NCBI GenBank assembly: GCA_026826555.1
Contig: JAKSZT010039123.1
Coordinates: 672,474-736,473 of the forward strand
From: Tolypeutes matacus
Lineage: Eukaryota > Chordata > Mammalia > Cingulata > Chlamyphoridae
DNA: 64,000 nucleotides
Direction: 5' to 3'
Part shown: piece after piece, positions 36,181 to 48,944 of the stretch
Numbering within the stretch: position 1 is the first letter of the stretch
How the letters are laid out: each line of letters starts with the position of its first letter
Position numbers and translations under genes: made by a program
Notes under the pieces: model-generated
The model's database searches: none
What the model was told of the DNA's origin: nothing
Seen by the model: only the letters and a program-made list of their open reading frames with translations

Positions 36181-36480
36181 TGGGGCATTTTTGGGACATT
36201 GGTATTGTTCTGACTGACATTTAAATGATGGATGCAGGCCATTATACATTTTTTCAAAACCTATAAAAATGTGTGGTTGAAAGTTTACATTATAGTTTAC
36301 ATGACTGACTATGATTTGTAGCAATGCTTCAATATGTGTTCATCAATTGTAACAAATGTACCACATTAATCAAAGATGTTGTTAATGGGGAAAAGTGTGG
36401 GAAGAGGAAGGGGTGGGGTATATGGGGATCCCCCTATATTTTCAATGTATCATTTATGTAATTTAAACTTCTTTTTTATA
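36181..36480 (+). mobile_element. L1 3' UTR fragment (module 2 end)
   Basis: It matches the last ~300 bp of the L1 3' UTR at 22175-22490: 'gggacattggtattgttctgactgacattt', 'catcaattgtaacaaatgtaccacattaat' and 'gtgggaagaggaaggggtgg'. It is 5'-truncated and begins right after the left TSD in the ERV-L LTR. Confidence 0.8.
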
Positions 36481-37005
36481 TATTTTATCTTTTTTAATTT
36501 GTAAAATAGTTTATTATTTGATACACATGAAAAATAATTATTACATATACATATAAATACAAAACAACACCCATAAATCTACTACCAAACTTAAAAATCA
36601 GAATATTGCAAATAGCTTTGACTCTTATCCATCTGCTCCTCTCTATCCCATCCCCTCCTTTCTCCTATAAGTAACTACTATCCTGATTTTGAGATCATCC
36701 CCTTGCTTTTGTTTTTATTTTTTAAATTTGTGTTTTTTTCTTTAACAATTCGAATTTATTGATACATATTAATAAAGCATACAATCCATTCAAAGTGTGC
36801 AATCAATGGTATTTGGTATAATCACATAGTTGTATGTTCATCCTTCAATCATTATTAGAGCATTTTCATTATTCTAATAATAAAACAAAAACCTCTTCCT
36901 AAATAATCACCTCTCAACCTCTCTATACTTCACTTGCTGTACATATCTGCTATTCTGATTCTGTCTATTTTATTTGCATATACTTTAATAATTTTTATTT
37001 TTATT
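36481..37005 (-). mobile_element. older L1 3'-end sequences, minus strand
   Basis: 36720-36990 contains 'gaatttattgatacatatt', 'acaatccattcaaagtgtgcaatcaatgg' and 'agagcattttcattattct', the reverse complement of old L1MA/L1M 3' UTRs. 36490-36720 is similar in nature but less certain. These lie nested in the tail of the plus-strand fragment. Confidence 0.5.
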
Positions 37006-38384
37006 TTTTAAAAGATACTTAGATTACATAAATGTTACACAAAAAAGGTAGGGATTCCCATATGCCGCACTCCCCACACCTCCCACACCCTCCCATATAA
37101 ATGACATCCTTCATTAGTGTGGCAAATTCATTGCAATTGATAAATGCATCCTGGGGCATTGCCACCAAGCATGGACCATAGTTCACATTGTAGTTTACAC
37201 TCTCTCTCACACAGTTCTGCATGTTATGGGACGATATAAAATATGACAATATATATCTGTCATTGCAATGTCATTCAGGACAATTCTCAAGTCCCGAAAA
37301 ATCCTCGTATTACAAATGTTTTTCCCTCTCCCTGCCCCAAAAGCCTCCAGTGGCCACTGCCTCCACATCAATGTTGTGATTTCTTCCATTGCTAACATCA
37401 CAATATGTCTGTAGTAGAATACCAGTAAGTCCACTCTAGTCCACAGTTCATTCCACAATCCTGAGGATTCTGGGATGGTGATGTCCACTCCACCTCGAGT
37501 TGAGAGGGGGCTTTGATTGCATGTAACCAATGGATGGGACTCTCTTGCTTGCAATTGTAGGCTCTCTCGTTTCCTTGGTATGGTGGTTGTCAACTGAGAG
37601 ACTTCAAAGTGAGTCGGGAGGTCATCCCAGAGGTAACGCTTATGCACATCTCAGCAGGATCTCAGTTGCATTGCTAGTTGGTGCTTGGTAGTAATCCCTC
37701 AGTGCCAGGGAGGCTCATCCCCAGGAGTCATGTCCCACGCTGGGGGGAAGGTAATGCATTTATATGTTGAGTTTGGCTTATAGAGAGTCCACATTTAAGC
37801 AACAAGGAGGCTCTCAGGAGCCAACTCTTAGGCCCCCCACAACAGTAGGCTAAGTTTCAATTTCAAGAGCAAAGGCTCATAAGCATAGTTGTCAATATCA
37901 GGGGCCCATCAATGGATCATCCTCCTTCACCAGTCATTGCCCCTGCACTTGGGGGACTGTTGCTGCTCCACTAGAGAAGGTGGCAGAGCTCACCAGGATG
38001 GGAGTTCAATATTCTCTTGGTTATTGTGTGAGTCTCCATCCACTGTGATAATGCCCCATTAACATTTGAACATATTTATATACCTTATATGTATATCCAG
38101 GTGAACTTCCTCCCATGTATCCCCCATCACTGACACCCCACACCAATGATCCTCCCCTGCCCCAGTTGTAACCCTTCTGTGATCCAAAGCTTCTTCAAAA
38201 ATGAAGCCAATAAAATAGCCAAATATAATTAATTGGAAAATGAAATAATAATGATAGATTTAAATATAAAAAATAAAATACATAAGAATTTTTAAAAAAC
38301 AAACAAATTGAAGAGATTGGGATATTAAAAATAATGAAAATTTTAAAAAATTGACATAAAATATTTAAAAATTAAAAAATTAAA
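37006..38384 (-). mobile_element. L1 3' UTR fragment (module 2), minus strand
   Basis: Reverse-complement homologue of 20755-22490, from the module junction (AT-rich, 38220-38384) to the 3' end at 37006. It includes the 'ccaccatcactggggag'-type and 'caggatgggagttcaatattctc' blocks (37998-38020). It is 5'-truncated near the module 1/module 2 boundary. Confidence 0.8.
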
Positions 38385-38592
38385 AATAGAAATGCAGTGA
38401 AACCTAAGACCACTCATCTCCCTTCTTCCCTCCCTCTATCCCTTCCTATCAGACCTGCATCATGATCTGATGGCTCTTTCAGCCTCCCAGGATCCCTCTC
38501 TATTTTCCCTCATTGGCATTTTTTCCCCAGTAAATCTCTCACATGACCAGATTCCATCTCGGTCTCTGCTATTCAGCAGATCCATTCTAACA

Positions 38593-40230
38593 ATTATGGA
38601 GAGTTCCACTACAAAAACTTAAGCTTCATGTCCCAGAAGTCATTCCTTTGAGAAGAGTTATTACCTCTTATAAATATGGAGCCTTCAGATCTGTTTCAAA
38701 GACTAATCTCTAAAAGCCATTTAAAAAGTAACGAGAACCATGCAACTCTCTCAGCACTTAATATGGGCTTAGCACTGCTTTCCCTTCCTATCATAGATGA
38801 GAACACTTGAGAGAAAAGATCAGTTCTAGTGCAGATAAAAATCTGAAGAATCTAGTGCCAGAGGCATCCTAGTGCAGTCAAGTTCAAGGTGCACTTCTGG
38901 ACTAGCTCTGGGTTCTTAGAATAAACAGATCCATAAACACTCCTGGAGGAGCTTTGGGATAGAGGTATGTTTAGCTACTCAGCTGAATTTTAGTCATTAT
39001 GTGGACTACCAATCTGAGTTTTTAGGATTCCCATCCTGGGCAGAGGTTCTATCCTTCTGTTCCTTGAGGCTATCTCACTCTCCATTTCTCCTCCTGGCAA
39101 AAGTCTATGACTTATTTTATAGTTAATACCCAAAAGAAATTCTCAGTCCCAAACTAAGGCCTCAAATTTACAACACTTATAGCTAATGGTTTTTTTCCAT
39201 CTTGATCACATAGAGATGGACTTACATATTTCATAGACGCTATAAAACAGTTTCCAACTGAGATTGCACCTTTATTCCAAGAGTGCTAGTGAATATGAAT
39301 TGTGCTAATGTTTAGGGTATCATAGGTAGATACAGACACAAGTGAGAATATTTTTCAAGGTTCTTCTCTAGTACAGATAGATACTGTGAACATGAAGAAA
39401 TCTTAGAAGGCCTTTTTGGAATCACAAGGGTAAACAGAGACATAAAGTGATAAGAACAACTTTTAAGGACTGAAGCCCGTGCATCTTTAAATCTCTTCTT
39501 TCTGTGAGGTTCATGTTTAAGTTTGAATAAAATGGTGAACTAACAATCGCTGACTCCCTCTCCTAAGATCAATCACAGAGTATTGCATATAGGATAACAC
39601 TAAGTAACAGAAACTGTGATAGACTCTGGGGAGGTTGGCCTGGGAAAAGACTGGTAAGTTTGGGGGAGAGTAGCTTTGGTCTGAGACAGAAGACATTCAA
39701 GCACTGTTATGGAAAGATACAGTAGAAAAGAAACCATAAGAATTTAGGTCTTGTTCCTCCCCTGTATTGCCGTGGAATAAACAATTCCATATACTTAACA
39801 CTTGTGATAACGATTTGGATCTCTGGTTGAGAGGCCCTCAAAAGTAAAGTCACAGGAGCAGAGAAACCCTGTGCTTCTGTGGAGGCAACAGAAACAGGTA
39901 GAGAATACTAACCTCTCCCTTCCTGTACCTGGAAGGATGTGAATGATTGTCAATGATGAGGCTAAGTATGTATGGTCCACCTTGACAGAGAGGTCACAGC
40001 ATTGACTTACCATCAGACTCTTATTCCAATCATATAGATACAAGACCTGTGCTGCAGCCCTCTGAGTCCAGGTACAGTCTCACAGATCAGTGGCTTTGCA
40101 ATAAGCAAGACAATCAGCTCTTTGTACACAGCATTCTGCATTTCTTAATCCAGTAAGGTAACAGTGAAAGAAGCACTTATTCAGGAAGACAAGCTGGAAA
40201 AAATTACCCACTATCCACATGATAAAATGT
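38593..40230. other. no feature recognised
   Basis: Unique-looking AT-rich sequence without conserved frames. I see no olfactory receptor relic in either strand. Confidence 0.35.
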
Positions 40231-40245
40231 AATTGGATTCCTTGT

Positions 40246-40320
40246 GAGTGGGTGTAGCTTAGTGGGTGAGCACCTGTTTCCCATGTATGAGGTCCCTGGT
40301 TCAATCCCAGGTATCTCTTA
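40246..40320 (+). mobile_element. tRNA-derived SINE fragment
   Basis: A-box-like GTGTAGCTTAGTGGGTGAG and B-box GGTTCAATCCC are 40-50 bp apart, as in a tRNA-derived SINE head. No tail or TSD is visible. Confidence 0.7.
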
Positions 40321-40329
40321 TTTGGAGCC

Positions 40330-41290
40330 CTACCTTACTCTATATACAGAATGAAATCTGGATGTATTAAGGATGTAAATGTGAAGGAAAATTTTATAAC
40401 TCTTGACATAAAAATATGGATGAACAAGAAAATTTTAGGCCTTGGGGGTAGAGATTGATTTTATTTTATTTATTTATTTATTTATTTAATTAATTTATTT
40501 TTTTTACCGGGAGATACCGGGGATTGAACCCCGGTCTCTCCATATGGTAGAAGGATGCCGAACCTCTTGAGCCACATCCGTTTCCCGGAGAGATTGATTT
40601 TAAAAGCAAACAAAGCCATTTATTCCAAGAAAAATTAGAAAATTTGACTAAAATTTTCTTCAAAGTGTACCTTAAATTGAAAGGATATAAATAAACAAGT
40701 AATTCATGATATATACAAAAAGTTAATATCAAGAAGACCTAAAGAATTCCTATAAACATCAATTTTTAAAAAAGACTTAACACCAAGAGAAAAATGGACA
40801 ATAAGAGAGCTATTTCACATAAAAGGAAACATGTTTTCAAACACAGAGAGGAAAAGGTGTTCGTCATAACTAATGATCAGAGAAATATAAAACAAGACCA
40901 CAGTGAGATCATTGTAGACCATTAAAAAGAAAAAGAAAGGAAAAAGACCTGACTATAAGTGTGAGACAGATATAGCTCCACAGCTTCTTTTAGTATAAAA
41001 ATCAATGCAATGACTTTGGATGGCTGTTTGGCATTGTCTCCTAAAATTGAGTGTTTTTTTTTTTCACCTCAAATTTTACTCTGAGTGTACCAACAAGAAG
41101 CTAATGTGTATAAACAGACATGTATAAGAATGTTCCCAGTGGTGTTCGCAGTAGCACTTTTCACAGTATCAAAACCCTAGAAACAACTTGAACACCCAAT
41201 GGGAATGTGAACTAAAATGTATTCTCACAGCAGAATCAGAATAGTGAATGTGAATGAGCTACAGCACATGTGCACACATGCACACATGAC
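40330..41290 (+). mobile_element. old L1 ORF2 3'-part fragment
   Basis: Around the SINE, the order of blocks (attttaggccttggggg; acaataagagagctatttcac; atgatcagagaaatataaaacaagacc; agcacttttcacagtatcaaaacc...caacttgaacaccc) follows the ORF2 C-terminal coding region of ancient L1s. Heavily mutated. Confidence 0.65.
40464..40588 (-). mobile_element. DAS-type SINE, minus strand
   Basis: On the minus strand: CGGGAAACGGATGTGGCTCAAG head, GGGGTTCAATCCCC B box and an (AAATA)n tail (plus-strand TTTAT repeats). The 14-bp TSD agagattgatttta lies at 40450-40463 and 40589-40602. It sits within an old L1 fragment. Confidence 0.85.
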
Positions 41291-41299
41291 TGAAGCTTT

Positions 41300-42650
41300 C
41301 AAATTTATCTTTGAATGACAATTTGAAATACAACTTGAGGTGCAACATACTTCACCCAAAGATATCTATTGCTGAAACTGATTGCTTCAAGGTTAACTAG
41401 AAATTGTGGAATTGTGAAGAGCTTCCCATGAGGAATAAACATTCATATTATCTGTAATCCTGTGGAGCATGTACAATGTTTTCATACACCAGAGTTCCAG
41501 GTCTCATACAATGGTTTCTTCATGACAGAGATAGCAGAGAGCTAGCCGATTAACTTTGACAACAGCTATGCTCAGAAAACTGGGAATGGAAAAGTTATAC
41601 AATCTTTCAGATTTAGTAAACTTTTATAGTTTTTACCCAGTGTTATCCAAGTCAACAAAAGTATTTAATTTTTCAGGAAACCTAAATTATTTGGTGGAAA
41701 AGTCCTGTGTTTGACCTGAACTTTGGTCAACTTTTAATATTTTAAAAGTGATTAAAACCTATTGTTCTTCAAGTGGAGTGAGACTATTAAGTTTTTGTCT
41801 AATTTTACCAAAAATTGCTACTCTGCAATGAAGACACAAGTCATAGTACTTTTCATTTCTTAAAGTTTCCATTTCCAGAAAGGGAGAAATTTTGCAATAT
41901 GCTCTTCTTTTTAAAAAAATTAAACATGACTCCTATGACTCAGTTGTCCTCATGTCAGAAAACAAATAGTTTAAAGGAAGAGATGTCCTAATTCAAAAAG
42001 AAATATATAATTGCATTCTTTACTACAGAAAAAAGTTTGAGTTCATAAGGCAGAATGTTAAATATGCTCATATTTTTTTGAATTGTACCTTTGTTTTTCT
42101 ACAAGAAAGTCAAGATAATGATAACTTAGAATATCAAATTATATGGCTATTAAGACATAACCTCAGTATTACTTGGTTGTAGCTGCATAAATATTTTAAG
42201 AAAAAGCTAATTTGTACTGAATTTTAAGCCCATCTGGAGCAGTAGATCCAGAATTTGGCTTTGCAGAGTTATTCAGGAGCTTGTTGAAAGTAAGATTTCT
42301 TAGCCCTATTGAGATCGTTTTGGTGATTTTAGGGTTGAGATTTAGAAAAATATGTTTTCAATAGATGCCATAGTTGATTTTGGTCCAGCTGGTCCAGTTT
42401 TTGGTAACCTATTAAAATTGGCATTTTCTGAAAAGTACCTTTATACACACTTGCAGTTTATATTTAGTTTTCGGAAGACAGTTATGTATTTACAGATACA
42501 TTTTTTAGCTACCTTAAAATGTGTTTCATGTGAATTCAGAAGAAAGCAGATCTCTACAGCTCTGTAGATTAGTCAGATACTTCTGACTGCTGTTGCTGAA
42601 AATAACATTTTTATGTTGGCTAAGAGAGTGTTAAACATTTTGAATTTAAC
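41300..42650. other. no feature recognised
   Basis: AT-rich, apparently unique sequence, no conserved frame. Confidence 0.35.
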
Positions 42651-42659
42651 TCAGGTACA

Positions 42660-42950
42660 ATTTTACAATGTTTGTCCATTGAGGGTGGTGGGCCACACTT
42701 GTGGGAGATGTTTGTGTGGGATGTGGTGGGAGGTGTGGGAGGTGGGCAACATGGGAATCCCAGTGGGTTCCGTGTAATATTTTGGGTAATCTAAGCACCT
42801 CTTAAAATATATTTATATATATATATATAAATAACATTTTTGTAAGCAAATGCACATATATGCATATATATTTATATATCATTTTACAAATATTGGTATG
42901 TATTGTGAAAATTTTGATTTTTACCCACAAAAAAAAAAAAAAAAAAAAAT
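42660..42950 (+). mobile_element. L1 3'-end fragment with long AT tail
   Basis: G-rich 'gtgggaggtgtgggaggtgggcaacatgggaatccc' then 'aatctaagcacctctt' corresponds to the end of the L1 3' UTR, followed by a (TA)n segment and the same terminal ~120 bp seen at 1-140, then poly(A). It differs from the other L1 copies in this extra terminal segment. Confidence 0.6.
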
Positions 42951-43330
42951 CTACTTGGACTTCTATGGAAGACGGAGGAGTAGGCAACTCCAGAACTCAG
43001 TCCTTCCATTGAAACATTACATAGTCAGAACTGTCTGAAACAACTATTCTGAAACTTTGGAGGCCAGAAGTATATTGTACAGCATTCAGGGAAAAGTGGG
43101 AGGAAAAGGCTGATAAAATACAGTTAAAAAACAAACAAACAAAACCCTCAGTTGTCTAGCCCCTGGCTAGCTGCTGGTGACAGAAAGGGACCTAAAAATC
43201 CTCTTCCTCAAGAACAGGAGTGTGCACAGCTGATCGCCGATTTTGGCTTTTTATTAGTGAGTCCCCAGCTCTGAGGACAGCCATTATTTCAAACTTCCCT
43301 GGACAAGGCAAAGGCAGTGATTTAAAGTAA
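42951..43330 (+). mobile_element. old L1 5' UTR fragment
   Basis: 'gaagacggaggagtaggcaactcc', 'cagtccttccattgaaac' and 'gtctgaaacaactattctgaaac' (in separate blocks) match the start of L1M-type 5' UTRs. It may belong to the decayed L1 at 44600-47780. Confidence 0.6.
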
Positions 43331-43339
43331 CAGTGCTTC

Positions 43340-44405
43340 CTCAGTTTACATTAAAGTTCACACTTTGTGTTGAACAATCTTATGGGGCTTTAAGGGTTTT
43401 TATTCTTGTAATAAATATACAACATAGAATTTCCCATAAAAAAGGGCACTTGGCAGAGAGTTGTGTGTGGTCTGACTCACTTTTCATTGTGGTTGCCCCA
43501 GGGCTCATACTGTGCTAGGAGGTAAAGCATACATGGGTGTCTAACTGAGATTTCATGTAGTTTGGGGCTGTTTTACATCTGGGCTCCTGTACATCTTCCC
43601 AACTAGATTACAGATATATGAAAGCACAAAGTAGGAAGGCTACTTTTCTTGAATTCTTTTGTAAATGGATATATACTGGACTTGGAAAGGATTCTGGTGT
43701 ACTTTGTTGACAGGGAAAAGTAGTCAAACCTAGAAAACAGAGCAATGTTGGTGTTTACAGAGACAGGACAGTAGTTCCTGAGGGGCAACAGGCCAAGGAA
43801 GAGTGCGAGAGGAGAAAAAAAAATGTACAAAGAATGCATATGAGCCCACAGAACTGTATCAGTCTGACTTGGCTAGTTCTGACTTGGCTAGTACTGACTT
43901 TGAATCTGGGTTGCCTGGAAATCAAATTCCTCATCCACCCAGTGGATCATTAACATAACAAAGACATCTGAGCATCAACAATGATGAGATCATTTATTAA
44001 TTTGGCAAGCATTCAGTTATTCAATAAATGCTTATTGAGGGTCTTCAAGAGCAGGAATAGTTTCTAGGCTTTCTCTGAAGGCTTCTAAGTGGTCCTGTGG
44101 AATAAGACATGCAAATCAACAGTTATAATGCAGTAAGTAGAAAAATCAGCTGAATCTTTTGGGAAAAAACACAAAGGCAGCAAACCTTCCTAAAGGCAGA
44201 GGACACCCCTTTATATACTTGCTGTTAATGAAGCTGAGGTCTCCCCACTTTTCCACCCCCCTGAAACGTTCTCTTGAAGGGTGTTGTTGGTATAAAGTAA
44301 GGGCAGATATCCAACCTAAAAATCACACAGTGAGGAGAGAAAATTCTCTCACATCTGAGATGTGCATATGTAGCAGCTTGGAAGTGGAGTCAGCCATATA
44401 TGTGA
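43340..44405. other. mostly unassigned
   Basis: A short direct repeat 'tctgacttggctagt' occurs twice near 43863-43892. No gene recognised. Confidence 0.35.
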
Positions 44406-44409
44406 AGAG

Positions 44410-44600
44410 GTGATGCCAAGAAAAAGATAACTCTTTCATGAAGAACCAGGAATTATTGCTTGGGGTTGGAAGCGTTTGGTAATGGGTGGTGGCAATGGTG
44501 ACACTGAGTGTAATTAACACCACTGAATTGTAAAATTGAAAGTGGATAAAATGGGAAATTTTAGGTTGTAAATGTTACCAGAATAAAAATTAAAAAAAAC
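44410..44600 (+). mobile_element. L1M-type 3' end
   Basis: 'gtgtaattaacaccactgaattgtaaaattg', 'gggaaattttaggttgtaaatgttacc' and 'agaataaaaattaaaaaaa' (separate blocks) are the terminal sequence of old mammalian L1s. Confidence 0.75.
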
Positions 44601-44679
44601 CCAGAGTTGTACAATAGAATAAACCTGAATATAAACTATGGACAATAATATAATTATAATATTGTTTCATCAATTGTTT

Positions 44680-47600
44680 TTAAAAAGTTCTGAAAGCTGC
44701 AAGAGAAAAGGAACATGTTATGTACAAGAGAGCTCCAGTTAGACTGAGTGCTAATTTCTCATCATACACCATGGAGGCAAGAAGGCGGTTTGTTGAAATA
44801 CTTAAAGTGCTGAAGGAAAACAACTGTCAGCTAAGAATTTTATATCCAGCGAGACTCTTTCAAAAATGAGGGAAAGATTAAGATATTCACCGGTCCTGGT
44901 ACCTTAAAAACAAAACCAAAAACAACAAACACATGGGATGCAGTGAAGACTGCTGAGAGGGAAATTTACAGTTCTAAATGCTTACATTAAAAAAGAAAGA
45001 CTTCAAATTAGAGACCTAACCTCAAAACTTAAAGAACTAGGAAAAAAACCAACAAACCAAACCCAATGCAAGCAGAAAGAAGGAAATAAAATTAGAGTGG
45101 AGATAAATGAAATAGAAAACAAACAATAGAGAGAACTAACAATACCATAAGTTGATTTTTTTGAAAAGATCAATAAAATCCACAGAGACTGACAAAAAGG
45201 AAAATAGAGGATACAAATGAGTCAGAAATGAAAAGAGGGACATTACTACTGACGCTGCTGAAATAAAAAATGACTGTAAGAGGATATTATGAATAACTGT
45301 ATGCCAATAAATCAGATAACCTAGATGAAATGGACAAATTTTTAGGAACACACAAATTACATACATTGATTCAAGAAGAAAGAGAAGATCAACAAACAAA
45401 TTATTAGTAAAGAGATTGAATCAGTAAACTAAAGCCTCCCAACAAAGAAAATCCCAGGACCAGGTGGCTTTATAGAGGAATTCTACCAAACATTCCAATA
45501 AGAATTAACACTAATCCTGCTCAAACTCTTCTTAAAAAGTACAGAAGAGGGAACACTCTCTAAATCATTCTATGAGGCCAACATCACTCTCATATCAAGC
45601 CAGGTATAGATACCATAAGAAATAAAAAGAAAATTACAGACCAATATCTCTGATTATAGATGCAAAAATCATTAACAAAATATTAGCAAACCAAATCCAA
45701 CAGCATATTGAAAGACTTATAAACCATGATCAAGTGGGATTTATCTCTGATATGTAAAGTTGGTTAAACATAAGAAAATCAATTAATGTAATACACACCA
45801 CATTAACGGAATGAAGCAAAAAAACCCACATGATCATCTCAACTGGTGCAGAAAAGGCATTTGACAAAATATAGCACCCTTTCTTGATTAAAAAAAACAA
45901 AACTTAGAACACTAGGAATAGAAGGAAATCTCTTCAACATGATAAAGGGCATATATGAAAAGTCCACAACTAACATCCCAACTTAATGGTGAAAGACTGA
46001 AAGCTTTCCCTCTAAGATCAGGAACAAACAAGGATGTCCACTGTCACCACTGTTATTCAACATTGTACTGGAAGTTCTTGCAAGAGCATTTAGGCAAGAA
46101 AAAGAAATAAAAGGCATCCAATTGGAAAGGAAGAAGTAAAACTTTTGCTATTTGCAGATATGATCCTATATACAGAAAATCCTGAAATATCCACATGGCT
46201 CCTAGAGCTAATAAATGAATTCAGAAAAGTTGTGGGCTACAAGATCAACATCCAAAATAAATAGTTTGGTTATACAAGCAATGAACAATTGGAAAGCTAA
46301 ATCAAGAAGAAAATTCCATTCACAATAGGAACTAAAAGAATCTAATATCTAGGAACAGGTCTAGCCAAGCATGTAAAGGACTTGTACACAGAAAGTTACA
46401 AAACATTCCTGAAAGAAATTAAAGAAGACCTAAGTAAATGGAAGGATATTCCATGTTCATGAATTGGAAGACTAAATATTGTCAAGATGTCAATACTACC
46501 CAAAGCAATTTATAAGTTCAATGCAATCTCATTAAGAATTCCAACAATCTTTGTAGAAATAGAAGAGTCAATCATCAAATTTATATGGAACAGTTTGGGG
46601 CCTTGAATAGCTAAAGCTATCTTGAAAAAGAAGAATGCAGTTGGAGGACTCACACATCCAAATCTTAAAATGGAATTAGATTAGCAGTTATGTATGGCAG
46701 GGGAAACAGAGGGATTGAGAGGTGACTGCTAAGGGGTAAAGGGTTTTTCTTTTGGGAGTAACGAAAGTGGTCTAATATTGATTCCAATGATGAATGTACA
46801 ACTCTGATTATACCAAAAACCACTGGAAGCACACTTTAGATGGATTGCATGGTATGTGAATATGTTTACATAAAATTGTGTTTAAAAAAAAAAAACCAAA
46901 CTTCCAAGGAAGGTGCTAGAAACATTGAAAGCTAGGACCACTAATTTGCTGTAAGTACTTTGAGCACATTAGCTCCCCCAACCAAAGAAAAAATGTATTA
47001 CAAAGCCACAGTAATCAAAACAGCATGGTACTGGCACAAAGACAGACATATAGACCATTGGAATAAAAAATATACTACCTAGAACTATCAAACTCTTCAA
47101 AAAATATATATCTTCAGGAAGCACTTTCAGGACCTTGTGTTAGGCAATCATTTATTAGAATTTACATCCAAAGCACAAACAAAAGAAAATAAAGAAAGAA
47201 ATGGGACTTTGTCAAAATAAATTTTGTGCTTCAAAGGACTTTCATGAAAGTAAAATAACCACTTACACAATGGGAGAAAATATTTGGAAACTACATATCT
47301 GATGAAGGATTAATATCCAGAATATATAAAGAAATCGTTTTTATTGACAAACAATCCAATTAACAAATGGGCAAGAGACTTGAAAAGACATCTCTCCAAA
47401 GAAGATATACAAATGGTCAGAAAACACATGAAAAGATGCTCAATGTCAATAGCCACCAGGAAAATGCAAATCAAGACTACAATGTGATACCATTTCACAC
47501 CCATTAGAATCACTATTAATATATATAGGAACATTCATTCATTGCTGGTGACAATGTAAAATGGTGCAGCCACTGTGGAAGACAGTTTGGCAGTTCCTTA

Positions 47601-47780
47601 CAAAGCTAAGTATAGAACTACCATATGACTCAGCAATTCTACAACTCAGTATATACCCCAAAGAATTAAAAGTAAAGATTCAAATAGATATTTGCACACT
47701 GATGTTCAAAAGATGGAAGCAATCCATATGCCCATCAACCAATGGATGGATAAATAAGTGTTTGTTTACCTGGGAGCTTT
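44680..47780 (+). mobile_element. old L1 (ORF1 end to ORF2 end), decayed
   Basis: 44690-44880 encodes the C-terminal part of ORF1 with stops. From 44930 ORF2 homology runs through the reverse-transcriptase region (YADD-equivalent near 46150, damaged) to the 'caatgtgataccatttcacaccc' and 'gcagccactgtggaagacag' blocks near 47485-47585. Part of ORF1/ORF2 is deleted between 44880 and 44930. A separate L1 3' end (about 46670-46980) is nested inside. Confidence 0.8.
46670..46980 (+). mobile_element. nested L1 3'-end fragment
   Basis: 'ttttggg.gtaacgaaagtggtctaatattgatt', 'gatggattgcatggtatgtgaat' and a poly(A) run are typical of a different old L1 3' end. Host L1 ORF2 resumes near 46985 with 'atgtattacaaagccac'. 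Confidence 0.65.
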
Positions 47781-47789
47781 GGGACATAC

Positions 47790-48940
47790 CAGATAGTCTA
47801 ATAGTGTGATTTAGAATAGAGGCTTTGAGTCATGTGGAATCAGCTTACCCTCTGGAGGTTAAGCACGTGGGTGACCAACCAGCTCTGTGTGCCCAAAGTC
47901 TAAAAAAAATCTCTGGACACCAAAGCTTGAATGAGCGTCTCTCATTGGCAATACATTGCCACAAATTGTTACCATACATTGTTCTCTCACTAGCAGCATA
48001 TTGTTATGGGAAAAATAGTGCTGTCTGCAACTTTACTAGGACAACTGGATGCTCCACAAGTGAACTTTCCTGGGCTCTGTTCTGTGTTGATTTTAGTCTG
48101 TATTCTTCACAGTAACCATAACTGTGAGTACAACAGCTTTAAGTTCAGAGTCTTTCTAGCGACTTGTTGAGCCTGAGGGTTGCCTTGGGGATGCCTGACT
48201 TTGTAATTGGTATCAGAAATGAAGGTGGTCTTATGGACTGCTCTCTAACTTAACAGAAATTCACCCCTTCTATCACTAGAGAATAAATTTCCCATTTAAA
48301 TGCTGAATTATCACCTAAGTCTTCAATTTCAGATTCCTTATATATCACTTTATTTGGGGGTACTTTGGATTGATTTGAGTGGGTTCCTTTATTTTCTTAT
48401 GAAGCCATAAATGCCCCTCATCTGGACAGATTCCCATGATGAGAGAATGTAAAAATTATATACTCCAATGCCTTTAGTTTCTAATTTAACTCAAAATAAG
48501 ACTAGAGTTATACTCAAGTTTAAGATTTGGTTCATATTCTTCCTGGAGTTTAAGGTTACTAGTTTTGCTATAAGAGACTTTGGTCTTCATTAGGAAAATT
48601 AAATGCACTAAAAAAAGAAAAGCATCTTTTCTATTTCTGCCCAGCATAATTGGCTTTATCTGAAAGTTGGACCTTTACACTGCTGCAACTAGATGAATTA
48701 ATGAAAAGAGCCAAAAACTTGACTCTGATTTGCTTCCCTTTACACCAAGTGCTTATTACCCACTGGAAGTAGGATCAGTGATAAGGAAAATATGTTGGGG
48801 GTTGGGGAGATGGGGAGGTTTGAGTTTCAGGTGAAGGTTTTCATTGTCAAGTTAGAATGTGTTAAAAATTGGGCATGGCTCAGCTCTCATTTATTTTTAT
48901 CAAGTTACTCACAGGACTTACATTAATTTGCATTGGTAAC
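47790..48940. other. no feature recognised
   Basis: Apparently unique sequence, no conserved coding frame. Confidence 0.35.
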
Positions 48941-48944
48941 TACC

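Larger units (their letters stand above)
35930..38592 (+). mobile_element. ERV-L-type LTR (3' LTR), split by L1 insertion
   Basis: The left part 35930-36180 and right part 38386-38592 together match the LTR at 30130-30636. The word tagaaatgca occurs once at the break on each side (36171-36180 and about 38385-38394) and corresponds to a single 'gaaatgca' in the 5' LTR, so it is the TSD of the insert. The LTR ends with 'ttctaaca' near 38592. Confidence 0.6.

Noticed and set aside
40246..40320. Possible functional tRNA gene
   Set aside because: A and B boxes are present but the acceptor stem and anticodon arm do not pair; it is a SINE head.
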